Below are positions 46,270-57,767 of a stretch of 64,000 nucleotides of DNA, one piece after another (within the stretch, counting starts at the first letter, position 1; each line of letters begins with the position of its first letter). Source of the stretch: Allomyces macrogynus ATCC 38327. Lineage: Eukaryota > Blastocladiomycota > Blastocladiomycetes > Blastocladiales > Blastocladiaceae. The notes beneath the pieces were generated by a model. That model did not search any database and was not told where the DNA came from. It saw only the letters and a program-made list of their open reading frames with translations. The position numbers and the translations under genes are program-made. The stretch is from the NCBI GenBank assembly GCA_000151295.1, contig GG745340.1, positions 1,231,154 to 1,295,153 on the forward strand, read 5' to 3'.

Positions 46270-47939
46270 GTAATGTTTCGTTTGGTGGAGAGAGTGCGTG
46301 GGAGGTGATAATGAAACCATATTATATTGGGGAGTGGTGTCGACTCTCGCGGATAGATCAGACAGGGCTCATGTAGGCCAACACTGAAACAGTCCTACTA
46401 CCAAACCCGATTTGGCCCCCCAACGAAACGGTAGAGTGACTGTCCATCAATGTGAATTTGTGCAAAACGGCAGCGCCAAATCATTCTTCTGTGAGTCCTG
46501 CAGCGGTGGGCTTCGCCGCCGCTGCAGTGTGGGCGGCAACGACGATGCTGCTGCTGCTGCTGGTAGTTCAGCTTTCGGTGCTGGTTCAACAGGTGATGGG
46601 CATTCTTTGTCCGTATCCTTGTCGTCCAAGACCAGAACCGGTACATGGTCCAGCTCGAGCTCGCCCTCCTCCACGTTCTCCAACCGGCCCTCCTCGATAA
46701 TCTCAGCAGCACCCTCCTTGACCAGTTCGGCCTCGATTTCCGCAACGAGCATCCCTGCATTACCGTCCATGCTCGTGTCGAACGCGCCAACGGGCTGCCG
46801 CTTCAGATCGCCGCCATCATTGCGCTCGTCCCACCCTTGGTAATGCAACCCTCGCATCGCGCGCTGCCAGCTTGAACATGGCGACCTGACACTGCATCAA
46901 GTGCTCGGCACGTTAATGATCCGAGGCCGCTGCTCGATCGCACACGCGCGCGCAGAACCGCCATGACAGTCGCGCAAGTGCCACCGCTGCAGCCTCGACG
47001 ATCTCTCCTCGTCGACAGCAGGCGGATCGAGTAGGGCCGTGTGCAGCTGTCGTGCCACTTGCACGACCACATCGAGGCATGCATGTAGGCGCATGAATCC
47101 TCTTAATCGTGCGTCATAATATCAATCAAGTCGTCGACGTTTTGACCCACTTGCCAGCTCACATTGCACCGTCAAAAATCCGATAATGGGCATTTGATGA
47201 GGGCGCGAGGCTTTGTGAGGCTGCTGATGACGGGTATCCCGCGCCATATTTCCTGAAGGAACTGACGAATGTCCTTGGAGCCGCTGCCCGCTATGTCATT
47301 CATTGGACGCCTGGCGCCTCCTTGCTGAGCACACTCACCACGGGAGGGATCAGCGAGGTGGACCAGGGCGATGAGTGGCCCAGGGGCGGCGAACTCCCAG
47401 GAATCGCGGCCGGTTCCTGTTTTCCAATTGTCTGCTTAACGGTCGATCGATATTTTCGATGCTTGTCGGGTGTGGAATCCTCGGCTAAAGTACGCGATAG
47501 AGCCCCAACCGACCGTGAACGATGGCGTCCCGCGTTTTGCCACGCTTCTTGCGAATGCTTATGTGGCTCATTGCCGGCCATGAGGCGTGCGGTTGAGCAA
47601 GAGGACTTGGACAAGAGAACGGAAAGAGAATGTGGCCGTTATGATCTGAGAATCATTGCCGAATTGCGCGAAGCAGCAGTGCCGTACTGGTCCATGAAGT
47701 TGATTTGATGACGTCGGTCGATCAAGGCACACATTCAAACCACCCCTAGAAGCGCCTGTGCGTTGGCAGTGCGTGGGCGAATTTCATGTCATGAGTTTCA
47801 CAAAACGGTAGCAACAAGCGAGCAACAGGCATAAGCAATGCAGTCAACACGGCGGTTTGGTCGCCCCGTCAATGTTCTGCATGTGTGTTCGGAAGTCGCG
47901 CAAATACTCCAGTCACTTCTGCCCTCCATCCCGCTTGGA
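46270..47939. other. Large gap between kinesin-5 and the ATP-grasp gene
   Basis: About 1.7 kb. Apart from one possible acidic open frame on the minus strand (46447-46857), I see no domain, RNA gene or repeat. Confidence 0.45.
46447..46857 (-). CDS. Possible small acidic protein, unknown
   Basis: A 136-residue open frame with a strongly acidic central part (AEIEAELVKEGAAEIIEEGR, then NVEEGELELDH) followed by a Pro/Ala-rich tail and a stop. Composition is unlike the random GC-rich shadow frames, which are Arg/Pro/Ala-rich, and this argues weakly for a real gene. No domain recognised; upstream exons may exist. Not assigned. Confidence 0.3.
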   Translation of the reverse strand: MRGLHYQGWDERNDGGDLKRQPVGAFDTSMDGNAGMLVAEIEAELVKEGAAEIIEEGRLENVEEGELELDHVPVLVLDDKDTDKECPSPVEPAPKAELPAAAAASSLPPTLQRRRSPPLQDSQKNDLALPFCTNSH

Positions 47940-49510
47940 CTACTCTGGCGCGGCGACTGCGGCCGCGACCGACTCGGCCGACCCGCCAACCACGGGCCAG
48001 TCAACCCGTTCCGTCGTGCAAGGCTGATCTAGACCCTTGACCGGATGCTGGCGCCGCAATGTTTGCTGCGCTTCCCACCGCGCAAGCGACTGGTCGACGA
48101 GCTCGCGCATCAGCGTGACCGGCGCCGTGTTTGACAACCGCATGATCTGTTGGAGAGAGTGGCGCGTCAGCGGGGTGGACAAGCGCGTCTAACATTGCGC
48201 GAGAAATGAACGGACCTCGCCAAGCGACGACGACTCGTCGAATGTGAGCCCGCAGTTGGCGTTCACCTCGAGCACGTAGACGTCGCAGTCGACCAGGTTG
48301 GTCGTGCGCATATCGACGCGGCCGTACCCGGTACCCGCACACGCTGTTCTCGAACCGTCAACTCAGTCCTGGTCAGCCCAATCGGCAAGTGAGAAATAGC
48401 GCACCCAAATACGCATCGCGTGCAACCTGCATCAACCGTTCCTGCCACTCCTTCGGCGCGAGCTCGTATCTGTAATACGGCTCCGTCTGCACGCTCGAGT
48501 CCGGGCGCGACTCGAGCGTCCACCCGTCCCAGTACCGGTCGAACGCGAGGAACCGCTCATTTTCGGGCAACGACGGCTTGAAAACGCGTTCGGCCGCCGG
48601 GTAGACTTTCACGTCGGGCTTGTTGCCCGTGACCACGACGGTCCACTCGCGCCCGGCCAAAAACTGCTCGACAAAGCACCCGGCGTTCGGGTCGGTGGTC
48701 AGGACGGCGCGGATTTGCGCGGCGGTCGCGGCACGCGTGCGTGTAACCGAGGAGGAGGTGATGCCGAGCGAGGCGTAGCTGATGGAGGGCTTGACGATCA
48801 TCGGGTAGCCTGGGCACAGGGTGGAGGACCAGGTCAGTGGAAAGTCGATGAAGACGGTGGACAGGGTCAAGAACGAACCGATAAGGGCCTCGGCTGCATC
48901 GAGGTCGGCGTCGAGCGAGTCGAGCCGCATTTCGACAAACGGCGACGTGGGCACGTTGTTCTCGATCAGGTACTTTTTGAGCAGCGTCTTGGGTGTCGTG
49001 ATGTGGTACATTTCTGCGCGAAAGATGTGGTCAGGATCGCGATTTCGGCCCCCGCACAGGCGAAACGGAAAGCACACCCGACGCAGCGCCTGTGAACAAG
49101 AACCCGTGCTCCTCCAAGTCGCGGATGATCGTCTCGCCCGGGTACCCGTCAATCTCGGTGCCCTCGCACAGGTTGAAGCAGAGCAGTTTCGAGTCCTGGA
49201 GCTCGGCGCGCAGCTGGATCAACTTGACGAGCGTCTCGGACCACTTGGGCAGCACAACTCTCAGTTCGGTCACGTTCAGGTCGGCGCCATGATGCATCTC
49301 GCGCAAGACGCGTGTGAGCGACGCGAGCGACTCGTCGCGGTCGAATTCGTGCGTTCTACGGCTATGTTGGTCACTTTGCGTCGCCGAAGCGCTATGGAGA
49401 CGTGTCTAGGGCACACACAGTTGCACGTTTGCCGGTGCCGTGGCTGGGTCGGGCGCGCCAACGAGGAAGACGACATTGCGGACGGCAGTGTGCGGTGTGA
49501 GAGTTGACAT
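47940..49510 (-). CDS. D-alanine-D-alanine-ligase-like ATP-grasp protein
   Basis: Five exons, 49510-49419, 49355-49078, 49013-48405, 48343-48216 and 48146-47940, in phase, give 437 residues. The N-domain has LLCFNLCEGTEIDGYPGE and FLFTGA, joined to EMYHITTPKTLLKKYL. The ATP-grasp core has PMIVKPSISYASLGI and CFVEQFLAGREWTVVVTGN. The metal-binding end is GTGYGRVDMR and YVLEVNANCGLTFDE, containing the ExN pair. Fungi lack peptidoglycan, so the substrate is probably not D-alanine; the family joins a carboxylate to an amine. A TATAAAT element lies about 85 bp upstream. The C-terminal 50 residues are not conserved as far as I can tell. Confidence 0.85.
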
Positions 49511-49832
49511 GGTGGTGCTGGGTGGTTGGAAGGCTGCTGCCGCGCGAGAGCGGTCGTGTTGGTTCTATTCAGCACCGACGTTGCGCGTCGGTATTTATAT
49601 TCTTGCGCTTGACGTCCTTGCCGTGCGAGAGCCGGAAGTGGGAGCAAGTCGAAGGCAGCAATGGCTTGAGCGTCGCGCTGCTTGGGATAAAAAAAACCGA
49701 GCGACGCGACCACGTGTTGGCGACGCAGGGATCCCTACTGTTAACCATGTCGACCGCGACGTCAACGCGACAACGACGTCCATGCGCGCATCGCACACGC
49801 ACAACTCCCCGCATTCGATACTCGGAGCGACC
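49511..49832. promoter_or_regulatory. Divergent promoter region, ATP-grasp gene and ARMC1-like gene
   Basis: A 322-bp gap that must serve both genes. Contains the minus-strand TATA-like element and nothing else recognisable. Confidence 0.5.
49593..49599 (-). promoter_or_regulatory. TATA-like box of the ATP-grasp gene
   Basis: TATAAAT on the minus strand, about 83 bp before the start codon, in otherwise GC-rich sequence. Confidence 0.45.
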
Positions 49833-51300
49833 ATGAGCACAACGACGCGCCCCGCCGGCGCCGCTGCGGCCCCTGGGCCCACCTGCGCGACGGCGCGGAT
49901 CACCACCACCACCACCACCACCACGACTAAGCGCGCCGCATCCCCGCACCCGACCCCCATCCCCGCCGACTCGGCCGCCGACATTGCCCCAACCGACGCG
50001 ACCTTTGCCGCTATCGAGCTCCTGACCGCGCGCAACATTCTGCACCTCGCGCAGCACGCGGCTTCGGAAGTGGCACGTCGCGCGATCGCGCAGGACGCGA
50101 AATCGCGTGCGATTCTCGCGTTCCATCTCCTCTCAGCGCAACCGGAGGTGGTGCACACGACGCTCGATACGCTCGACTTGCTCGTCGCGCACTCGGGGTC
50201 GGCGCGCCGGTTGTTAGCAGGGGACGAGCTGCTGGTTACAGCGCTGCGCGCGCTGGTGGATGGCGAGGTGGTGGACGAGGAGGTGCGCGAGCTGGCGTAT
50301 CGCGTGTACTGGGTACCTTGCGCTCTCTATTTCGTTCAGCTGTGCTACCCGGATTGACCGATATCAACCTGACAGTGCCTCGACCCGGAAGTCGCTTCGC
50401 CGAAAAAGCAGCGGCCGTCGGACTCGCCGCGGAATTTGTCGCGCACGCCAACGTCGACCGCGCTCGATACCAGAACCAGCACACCGAAACCGCTCCCGCG
50501 CACGCTCTCGGTACATCTTTCGTCCCTCCCACTCCTCTCCATCCACCTCCGCTCTCCTCACCCAACCGCCCCACCCCTAGCGCGCCGCCAGCGTCGTCCG
50601 CGGCACCGGCGGCACGACCATCACCACGACCACCGCACAACGCACGGCGCCACCGCGGTCGGCGTCGGTCTTCAAGCCCAACGTGATGCGCAAGTCGCAA
50701 GCCGTCATGATCCACATTGCCGACCCGAGCCCGCTCGCCGACTCGCAAAAGCAAATCCTGAGCCAAGTGCTCGTGGCCACGCCCGGCGTGATCTCGTTTA
50801 CGCTCGAGTGCGACGCCGGGTCGAAGGCCACGCGCGCGGTCGTGCGTGTCGTGCATGGGCTACGCGTGGACGACTTGCTCGAGCATTTGGTTCGCGCGGT
50901 CCCGAACGCCGCGGATGGGGCGAATGCCGCGGCACGGGTGCATGGACGCGCTGGTGCGGGTGTAGGGGGGTGGTGGGATGGCCGATTGACGGTGCGGCAG
51001 GTGTTGGGTGACGCGCGGGTCGGGGAAAAGTACTTGGCGCCCGTCTCGACGCCGCGGGTCGCGGGGGCCGACGAGGATGAGGATGAGGATGACGATCCTT
51101 ACGGTGCCGTGCCGGTCAAACCAAAGGGGGTGGACGAGGACGGATACTGGCACGACGAGAATGAGGTGGCAGATACGGATCCGGCCAAGGTAGTGCGGGT
51201 GCATGGAGACAAGGGTAACGAGAGCGCAAGTCGGTCTGGTGAAGGGGTTGCGGCGTGGCTCGTTGGACGGGTTGGGCGCGCGCTTGGTGGGTGGTTCTGA
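49833..51300 (+). CDS. ARMC1-like armadillo-repeat protein
   Basis: Three exons, 49833-50312, 50376-50510 and 50581-51300, give 444 residues. The N-terminus carries a poly-Thr run (nine Thr, ACC repeats near 49900) and an armadillo-like block (ILHLAQHAASEVARRAIAQD, then PEVVHTTLDTLDLLVAHSG). The linker has SPKKQRPSDSPR phosphosite-like motifs. The C-half repeats the ARMC1 ferredoxin-like region: VMIHIADPSPLADSQKQILS, then VATPGVISFTLE and ATRAVVRV, and ends with a short helix finishing ALGGWF, comparable with the W/F-ended tail of ARMC1. Human ARMC1 (282 residues) binds mitochondrial MICOS/MIB and Miro partners; the same is only inferred here. The pyrimidine-rich tract ending CCCCTAG fixes the last acceptor. 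Confidence 0.78.
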
Positions 51301-51878
51301 ACTGGCGGGGAGCGAAGATCGTAAACGTGGGTGGAAGGGCGACTGTGACATGCATAACAATCATGATGCACGCATTCAATCTGTACAGGAGCGGTCAGAA
51401 AATGACGTGGAATTAACAAAGAGGTAAATTAATTTCAGCACTTGTACTGAGACGCAGACGCCGTCAGCAGCAAGCAATTTGTCGTTTTCTCCCCTGTTCA
51501 ATTGTCAGAGAAGGCCGCTGAGTGGTTTGGTCATCCCAGGCTGTTTTGCAAAAACACAACCGCGGAGTCCATCCTTGGTTCCTTGACTGACTGCACAGGT
51601 TTGTGCTTGCACTATTGCACTGTTAAAACGAGTACGTTGTCTCTCCCCCCGACATCATTTTTGCATCAAGAGCCTTCGAACGTTGTTCAGGCAAGAGCGA
51701 TAAATAAGGCGGTGCGACTTGCGCGACATCAATACAAATCAATACAGAAAGGACCGTGTACATGTAAGCTCGACAGGAAAAAAAGAAGGATCCATTCCCT
51801 CCACTTCTACATCGCCATTCCGCCAACCTGTACCACCTTTCATCAACACTAGCACAACACCGACGCGACGACCGCCCA
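51301..51878. other. Intergenic region between convergent ARMC1-like and Argonaute genes
   Basis: A 578-bp gap between two 3' ends, less GC-rich than average, with no gene or repeat seen. Confidence 0.5.
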
Positions 51879-54766
51879 TCACATGAAATACATCGAATCC
51901 TTGAGCTTGGTAGAAACCATGGGGAACGCAGCCGGTTCGCCCGCACCGCCCGACCCGGTCGAATAAACACTCGCCGTTTCGGACGCGTCAATTCCACCCG
52001 TGGCGTGGTGCCGCGCGCGGAAGCAGGCCAGATGCGCGTAGTAGGCCGGCGGCACGACCGACACGGACCGCGTGCACCGCGCGAACGTGAAGCAGAGATG
52101 ATATGTGAACATCTGCAAGTCGTCGGCCGTCCAGCCGACATCATCGTGCAGGACAAAGTACCGCGTCGGGCGCGACGTGCCCTGCAAACCGGCCTGCGAC
52201 TGGAGGAAGAAGTCGAAATTGACTGGGTCGGTCACGCCACGGTCGACAACAGTGCCGGCCTTGAGATTGCCCGACCGGTCCGTGTCCCTGGCCGGGTTGG
52301 TCGCAAAGAAGCGCGTGTGGTGCCGCTTCTGCACGACAACAAACGTCAGCCTGATCTCGCGCGCGCCCGCATTTTCGAGCACGTCCTTGATCGCCTTCAC
52401 CTCGGTCTGGTGCACGGCCACAAACTGGCCCTCCGAGACGCCGTCGCGGTAGAACAAGATGCGCTTTGGGAACGACTGGTTGTTCTTGGCGTTATACGCG
52501 CGCAGCAGCTGCGCAAACATGCCCTTGCAGTCACCGAGCTCCTCTTGCCGACTCTGCGGCTGCTGCCACGTCACGGTCGCGTACCGGTCGGCCGAGTTGC
52601 CCGTGAGCGACCCGACCATGCACGCAATCGAGGCCTGGTGAGTTCCCGGAGCCGGATGCGTCACATCAGCACCGACAAGCATCGTCGACTCGGTAAAGAA
52701 GCGCGACTGCGCGAGCCGGAAGTTGATGTAGGCGCCCGACACCTTGGTGTTGACCTTGAGCGCGACGTTGGCCCAGTACTGCACATTGGCGCGCTACACC
52801 TTGTTGAGCACAAGGCACTGCGTTGGCACGCCGAGCACCGTGTCGCCAATGCGCTTGACCTCGGCGGACATGGCCGTCGACTTGGCCGGTAACAAGCACA
52901 CGATCAGCTCCGGGTCCTGCTTGAACGTGTTACCCGTCGCCTGGTAGACGGCGCGCAAAGCGGCCTCGACGCCCTCAGGGTTGCTGCGCGCAAACTGGAT
53001 CGGGTACTTGTCCTTGGTGCCCTTGTTGGGGTTGAACCCGAGCCCCATGCCTTCAGCTGTCTCAAAGAACTCGTCCATCCAGTCAGCGACCTGGTTCTGC
53101 GACGCGCGCCGCGGGCCACAGAAGCTGAGGACGCCAAGTGCCGAGATCCGCGCCGGGTTGGCGACGCGCATGTTGTCGAAATTCCAGGCGCCGTCACGCG
53201 GCCAGTTCACGCGGTCGCCACCGACCGCGAGCGCCGGCGCGTCGAGAATGCGCGCGTCAATGGCCATGGGCTGCGTGTTGACTTGGATCCCAAACGCCTG
53301 CAAGTACTTGAGCTGGAGCGTGCCAAACAAGTGAATGATCTGCGCCTGCCGCTCGTTGGGCCCCTTGGCCGCGATCTTAATCACTTCCGACGTCTGATAC
53401 TCGTCGAGCTTCCCACGGAACTTTTGGTCGGGCGCAATCGTCGCGCATTCCATGGGCAGCATGACCGACCTTTGCGGCGTACCGACGACGAGACACGGCA
53501 GCTTCGGGTTCTGCAGCAAAATGCCGTACTTGATCTTGAAGTATTGCGCGACCGACAGTTGCTGCGGCGCGCCGCCCTCAGGCGTGTAGGTGAACATGCA
53601 CCGGTCAGCGCCCTCGCGCGACAGCCGCAGGACGCGGTGCCGCAGCTTCGAGTCGCGGCGGTGCGTCGCGATCACAATCACTTGACGCAACAGCTTCTCG
53701 AGCTTGGACCGGTCACGGAACAGGAGCTCTTGGTTGGCCGGAGCTGCGCCTGGTTGAGCGCCTCGTGGGCAAACTGCACGACCGGGATGGCCTTGTAGAA
53801 CGCCGTGCAGGCCGTGTCGACATTCAGCGTCATAACGCCGTTGCCCGGGCGCACCGACTGGAACAGGGCCGACCACAGCTCGAGCCCGCCCGAGAGCGGC
53901 GCCGGGTTGCTGCCGCGCACGAAAAAGTTGCGACCCGAAGCCTGGATGGAGGGAAACGACGATGCGACGGAGTGAATTTCAAGAGCGGTAATGGCATGCC
54001 GTGGTGAGGAGAGGTCGCCAACGTACCACCATTGTCTTGCCGGCCGAGTGCCGGAACGCAATGTCCATGGCCTGAATGCACGTCAAAATGTGCTCGTCAA
54101 TGCCGGCCTTGCCCTGAATGAAGGCGTCGAGCACGGCCAAGTTGAGCTCATTGACCTTGGTCAGCTTGACCTTGAAGTCCTTGGGCGTGCGACGCGTTGG
54201 CGGCGCGTCCGGGTTGGGCGGGAGCGTCACGGTCACCTCACCCGCGGGCACGTCGTGCGGTGAGTAGGCGTTCTTGACACCGTCAAAGACCTACAAAACG
54301 CGTTGGTAGCCGCGGTGGTGAGCATCGGTTCGTATTCCCAAAGACACCTTCGATGAGCGACAACGTACCACCACAGCACGTGCCTGAGCACCGTGCGTCG
54401 CCTCCCACTGGTCCCAGACCTTGGCCATGACCGTCTTGGACGGCTCCGGGTCGACTGGGAGGTTCAGGGCGTGAGCAACAACTCTTCCTCCTCAATCGCG
54501 AATCACCAGCATCCGTACCGACAACGTCGTAGTGGTAAATTGTCGCGTTCGGCATCTTCGTGAACTTGAAGTGGTTCGCGATGACCTTGGTGGGCGTGCC
54601 GACTTTGCCGAACCCGGGGCGGCACACAAACGACTGAGTCAGGTACGGCACCGTGGCGAGCCGCTCCTGAACGCGACGCATCATGGCCTCACCCTGCTGT
54701 GCGGCGGGAGCGGCCGGCGGCGCGGCGCGGGCCGCAGGAGCAGGCGCCGGCGGGGTCGGGTGAGCT

Positions 54767-54799
<33 letters not shown>

Positions 54800-55014
54800 G
54801 TCACGGGGCCTTGCTGGGCGGGCTGCGCTTCGACGGCGCCGCGACCGGTGCCGCCACCGCCACCGCCTTGCTGTTGCGGTTGCTGCTGCTGTTGTGAGAG
54901 CGCGGGCTGCTGCGGCTGCTGGCGCGGAGCCGAAGAGCCACGGCCGCGACCACGGCCTTGCCCGCTGGTTTGCTGCTGTTGCTGCTGTTGCTGTTGCGGT
55001 TTCTTGGGCGGCAT
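51879..55014 (-). CDS. Argonaute (PAZ-PIWI) with disrupted reading frame
   Basis: Exons 55014-54519, 54454-54369, 54290-54027 and 53941-51879 describe an Argonaute of about 969 residues. The N-terminus is Gln/Gly/Pro-rich with RGRGRG motifs. The N-domain has RPGFGKVGTPTKVIANHFKF and IYHYDV, a DUF1785-like part has ASGRNFFVRG, a PAZ region has DQKFRGKLDEYQTSEV, and the PIWI domain has LVGADVTHPAPG, ILFYRDGVSEGQF and YYAHLACFRARHH. The catalytic D, D and H positions and a candidate glutamate finger (SRQEELGD) are present. Two lesions break it: a one-base frame change near 53735-53760, and a TAG codon at about 52793-52795 where the family has a Gln, just before PIWI. No intron explains either. 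Either a young pseudogene, an assembly error, or recoding; the rest is well conserved. Confidence 0.85.
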
Positions 55015-55849
55015 GGTGTCGAGCCGTCGCAGATCGAGTGCGGCAGGTTGAGTGCGGAGAGCGGGAGGAGAACGCGCTGGGCCGCGGCGGACGTCGACGA
55101 CGACGATGCTACCAACTCCTTCGTGGGAGGGACTGCACAGCGAGACGCGACTTGCTGGTCACTCACCAGACAAGCTGCGGACGTGCGGCCAGTGCCGATG
55201 GCTGTGGCATGCCTGCGCGTCACACGCGAGCGGCCGTGTCAGCCGCACCTTCACCGCTGATCGCAGCTATCCTCGACGACGGAGTTGGAAGTTACCACGA
55301 CGAGCAGAGCTCGCAAATCACAGACCGCTCCCTGCAACGGCAAGTAAGCACGGCCGACAACATGCTGCAGACCATAACTCATACTCATGCGCCTCAGACC
55401 CTTGACCAGCTGCCCAAAAATATTCAAGCTTGTGTCATCCAGTCAATGTGACACAACATGTCGCGTTCGATGATGGGTCCAGCTGGGGCTGAACGTGACT
55501 GCGATGAAAGTGTATGACTTGGGGAGTGTTGGCCAGCAGGATGTGGTTCACATGATGCAGGAGAAGGACAAAAGAGAGGAGGATGACTTTAATGAGTAGA
55601 GGACGTTGGGCGTTGGTGCATGTTTGGAGCATGGCACACAGAGAAGAGGCACTGGTGGAGGTGAACTTGGGCTCATTGAAGAATGCAGCATCATAGCTGG
55701 GTATGTGACAGCATTTTGGCACTGTCAGTGGAACAAGCAGGCCCAGCCAAATTGCAAACCATATTAACGTACTTGCACCATGAGGTTGATCCTCAGCTTG
55801 TGATCACGTCTCAACCTGGACAGGCGCCAGATGGATAGTCAAGGCTTTG
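55015..55849. other. Argonaute promoter side and transposon approach
   Basis: An 835-bp gap. The first about 430 bp are GC- and CpG-rich and contain the Argonaute promoter. From about 55480 the sequence becomes CpG-poor like the adjacent transposon relic and may belong to it. No terminal inverted repeat was recognised. Confidence 0.5.
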
Positions 55850-57295
55850 CTCTGAGCCTTGTGTTGGTCCAAGGACCTTTGGCCCTGCCATGATTGTGGC
55901 TCAAGAGCCAAAGGATCATGGTATGTTTCCTGCTTTTCACTGAATGGAAAAGTTGCAGGATGGGTTCCATTGCTATGGTGGTCATGGGAGATAAGGGCAT
56001 TGGCCACCTCATGCTGGCTAAACCTACTGGCATTGCATCTGTTGGCATCAGTGCCATTGCTGGGCATGTCATACCTACTTGCAGCGTCTGGACCAACTGC
56101 ACCAACGCCCACTGCACCAGCCCTGTCCCTGTTGCCATTGCCACCACCACCACACTTTGGCCAGATACCCATGTTGGCCAAAATGGAGCAAGCAGATGAA
56201 GAGGATGAGCTGACTGCTTCTGAAGTGCTGGTGCCACAACAGGTGATGCTGCAGATGCTCAACACTGCATGTGCCAATGTGAACCTGCTTGTTGTGCTGC
56301 TCATGTTGGAGCAGACCTACAAAGCTGATGAGGGCGTGCTGTTCTGGCGCATGTTCACATAACACACCTACACAGTCACACTGCTCAATGGCCATGAAAT
56401 GCACAAGGACTGCATCACATTCCTCATCACCATCACTGTGACATGCACCAACAATAGCCTCATGGTGATTGGCAAGCTAAAGGCCTTGGAGGTTGTGAGC
56501 AGGAATCCTGATGTGCAGTAGCACTGGAAGGATGTTGCCACTGGCTTGTCATGTACCACAGCAACAGCAAGATGGTGTGGATGAATTTGAGCCTCTTTGA
56601 GGAGTGGCTGGTCACATTTGACAAGATGCTGTTGCACCTGAGTCTCTTGCTCATTGCCAAAGTGGCTGTGCATGTGCTCATTGTGGCAGCCTACTGCCAC
56701 ATGAACCTCAAGTATGTTTGCATCAAGTTCCTGCACCTGAATGTCACCTTGCAAGTGCAACCTGCTGACCAAGGTGTGATTCTGTCACTCAAAGCAATGT
56801 ACTGTGCCATGATGCTCAACCAGTTCATCAAGCTGATTGGGCAGCTGTGTAATGACAGCAAGACTGACAAGGACTACAATGACTGCATGAACCCATGCAA
56901 TGCCAAACGCTTCTTGCTTGTCAATGTCATTGTGCTTGTTGGCATGTTTGACCACCTGTTGTCAGTCATGATCCACCACTGCTGGCTCAAGGCTGGGTTA
57001 CTCACCCAGGTGCAGCAGGACACGCTCTGTGGTCTCCACTGCCAGGATCTGCAATCTGACAGCAGGATGGCTGACATGCTGCCTGAGGCATTGGTGATAA
57101 GTCTCAAGAACCATGATGACCAGGCCTCAGCTGATGTGTTGCAGCTCATGGACTGGGTGCATCCTTTCTTGGCCCAGGAGGATCAGCTGTCTTGTCTTTT
57201 GGCGCAGGAGTGGCAGGCTGGTCTCTTGTGCAATGTGATTAAGGAACTAGTGATCAAGTGGCTCAAACAGGGCTGTATGGACCAGGACCCTAAGC
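55850..57295 (+). mobile_element. Relic of a pogo/Tigger-type (DDE_1) DNA transposon, CpG-depleted
   Basis: The translated pieces follow the DDE_1/CENP-B-like transposase order: EQTYKADEGVLFWRM, then EMHKDCITFLITITV and LMVIGKLKALE, then LSLFEEWLVTFDKMLLH, then NLKYVCIKFLHLN and VQPADQGVILSLKA. They lie in different frames separated by stops, and the second catalytic region reads LLLIAKVAVHV where an Asp-Asn pair is expected, so it is inactive. CpG is almost absent across 1.4 kb although the flanks are dense in CpG; TG and CA are in excess, the mark of methyl-C deamination. The right edge is sharp at about 57295. The left edge is unclear. Confidence 0.8.
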
Positions 57296-57767
57296 AGGTG
57301 GCGCGTCTCGCGGCCTCTCGCGGTTCCCCGGCCAGCAACGTTGGAGAAAAAACGGAAACGGTCACGTTTTGGTCACGTTTCAGGTCAAGCGCAACTCGAC
57401 AGTGCCACGGGGGCCAGCCGACACTCGATCACACGCGTCGACGCGCAGGTCCCCTGCACTCCCTGCACCATCCCGCACGACGCGTCTGCACGCAACCCTG
57501 CATCTCTGCACAAACGGCACGCAGGCCACCGTTCCCACCAGCAACGTCGCCTCGCTGCGCCTCCGTGCGTTGCTCGCATCGACACCAACGACAGCAGTGC
57601 CCCCCTGGTCCCGCACCAACCGCGACCGCACCGCTCCGCACCGCTCCGCACTGCTACGCACCGAACCCGCACCGAACCCGCACCACAGATCGCACAGCGC
57701 CCTCTCGACCAATCCCTGCGCGCTCGGCAGCGAACGCTCGCGTACGAACGCTTCGCCACCGGGCACC
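57296..57767. promoter_or_regulatory. Receptor promoter region with short tandem repeats
   Basis: A 472-bp CpG-rich gap between the transposon relic and the receptor start. Holds imperfect tandem repeats near 57626-57685 (units CCGCACCGCT and ACCGAACCCGC). No exon recognised. Confidence 0.45.
57626..57685. repeat. Short imperfect tandem repeats
   Basis: About three copies of CCGCACCGCT-like units followed by two of ACCGAACCCGC, 80-140 bp upstream of the receptor ATG. Confidence 0.6.

Noticed and set aside
47322..47708. 128-codon open frame on the plus strand
   Set aside because: No start context, domain or neighbouring splice signals that distinguish it from chance.
54699..55451. Plus-strand frame with Leu/Ala runs opposite the Argonaute N-terminus
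   Set aside because: Antisense of the poly-Gln CAG repeats; produced by the repeat alone.
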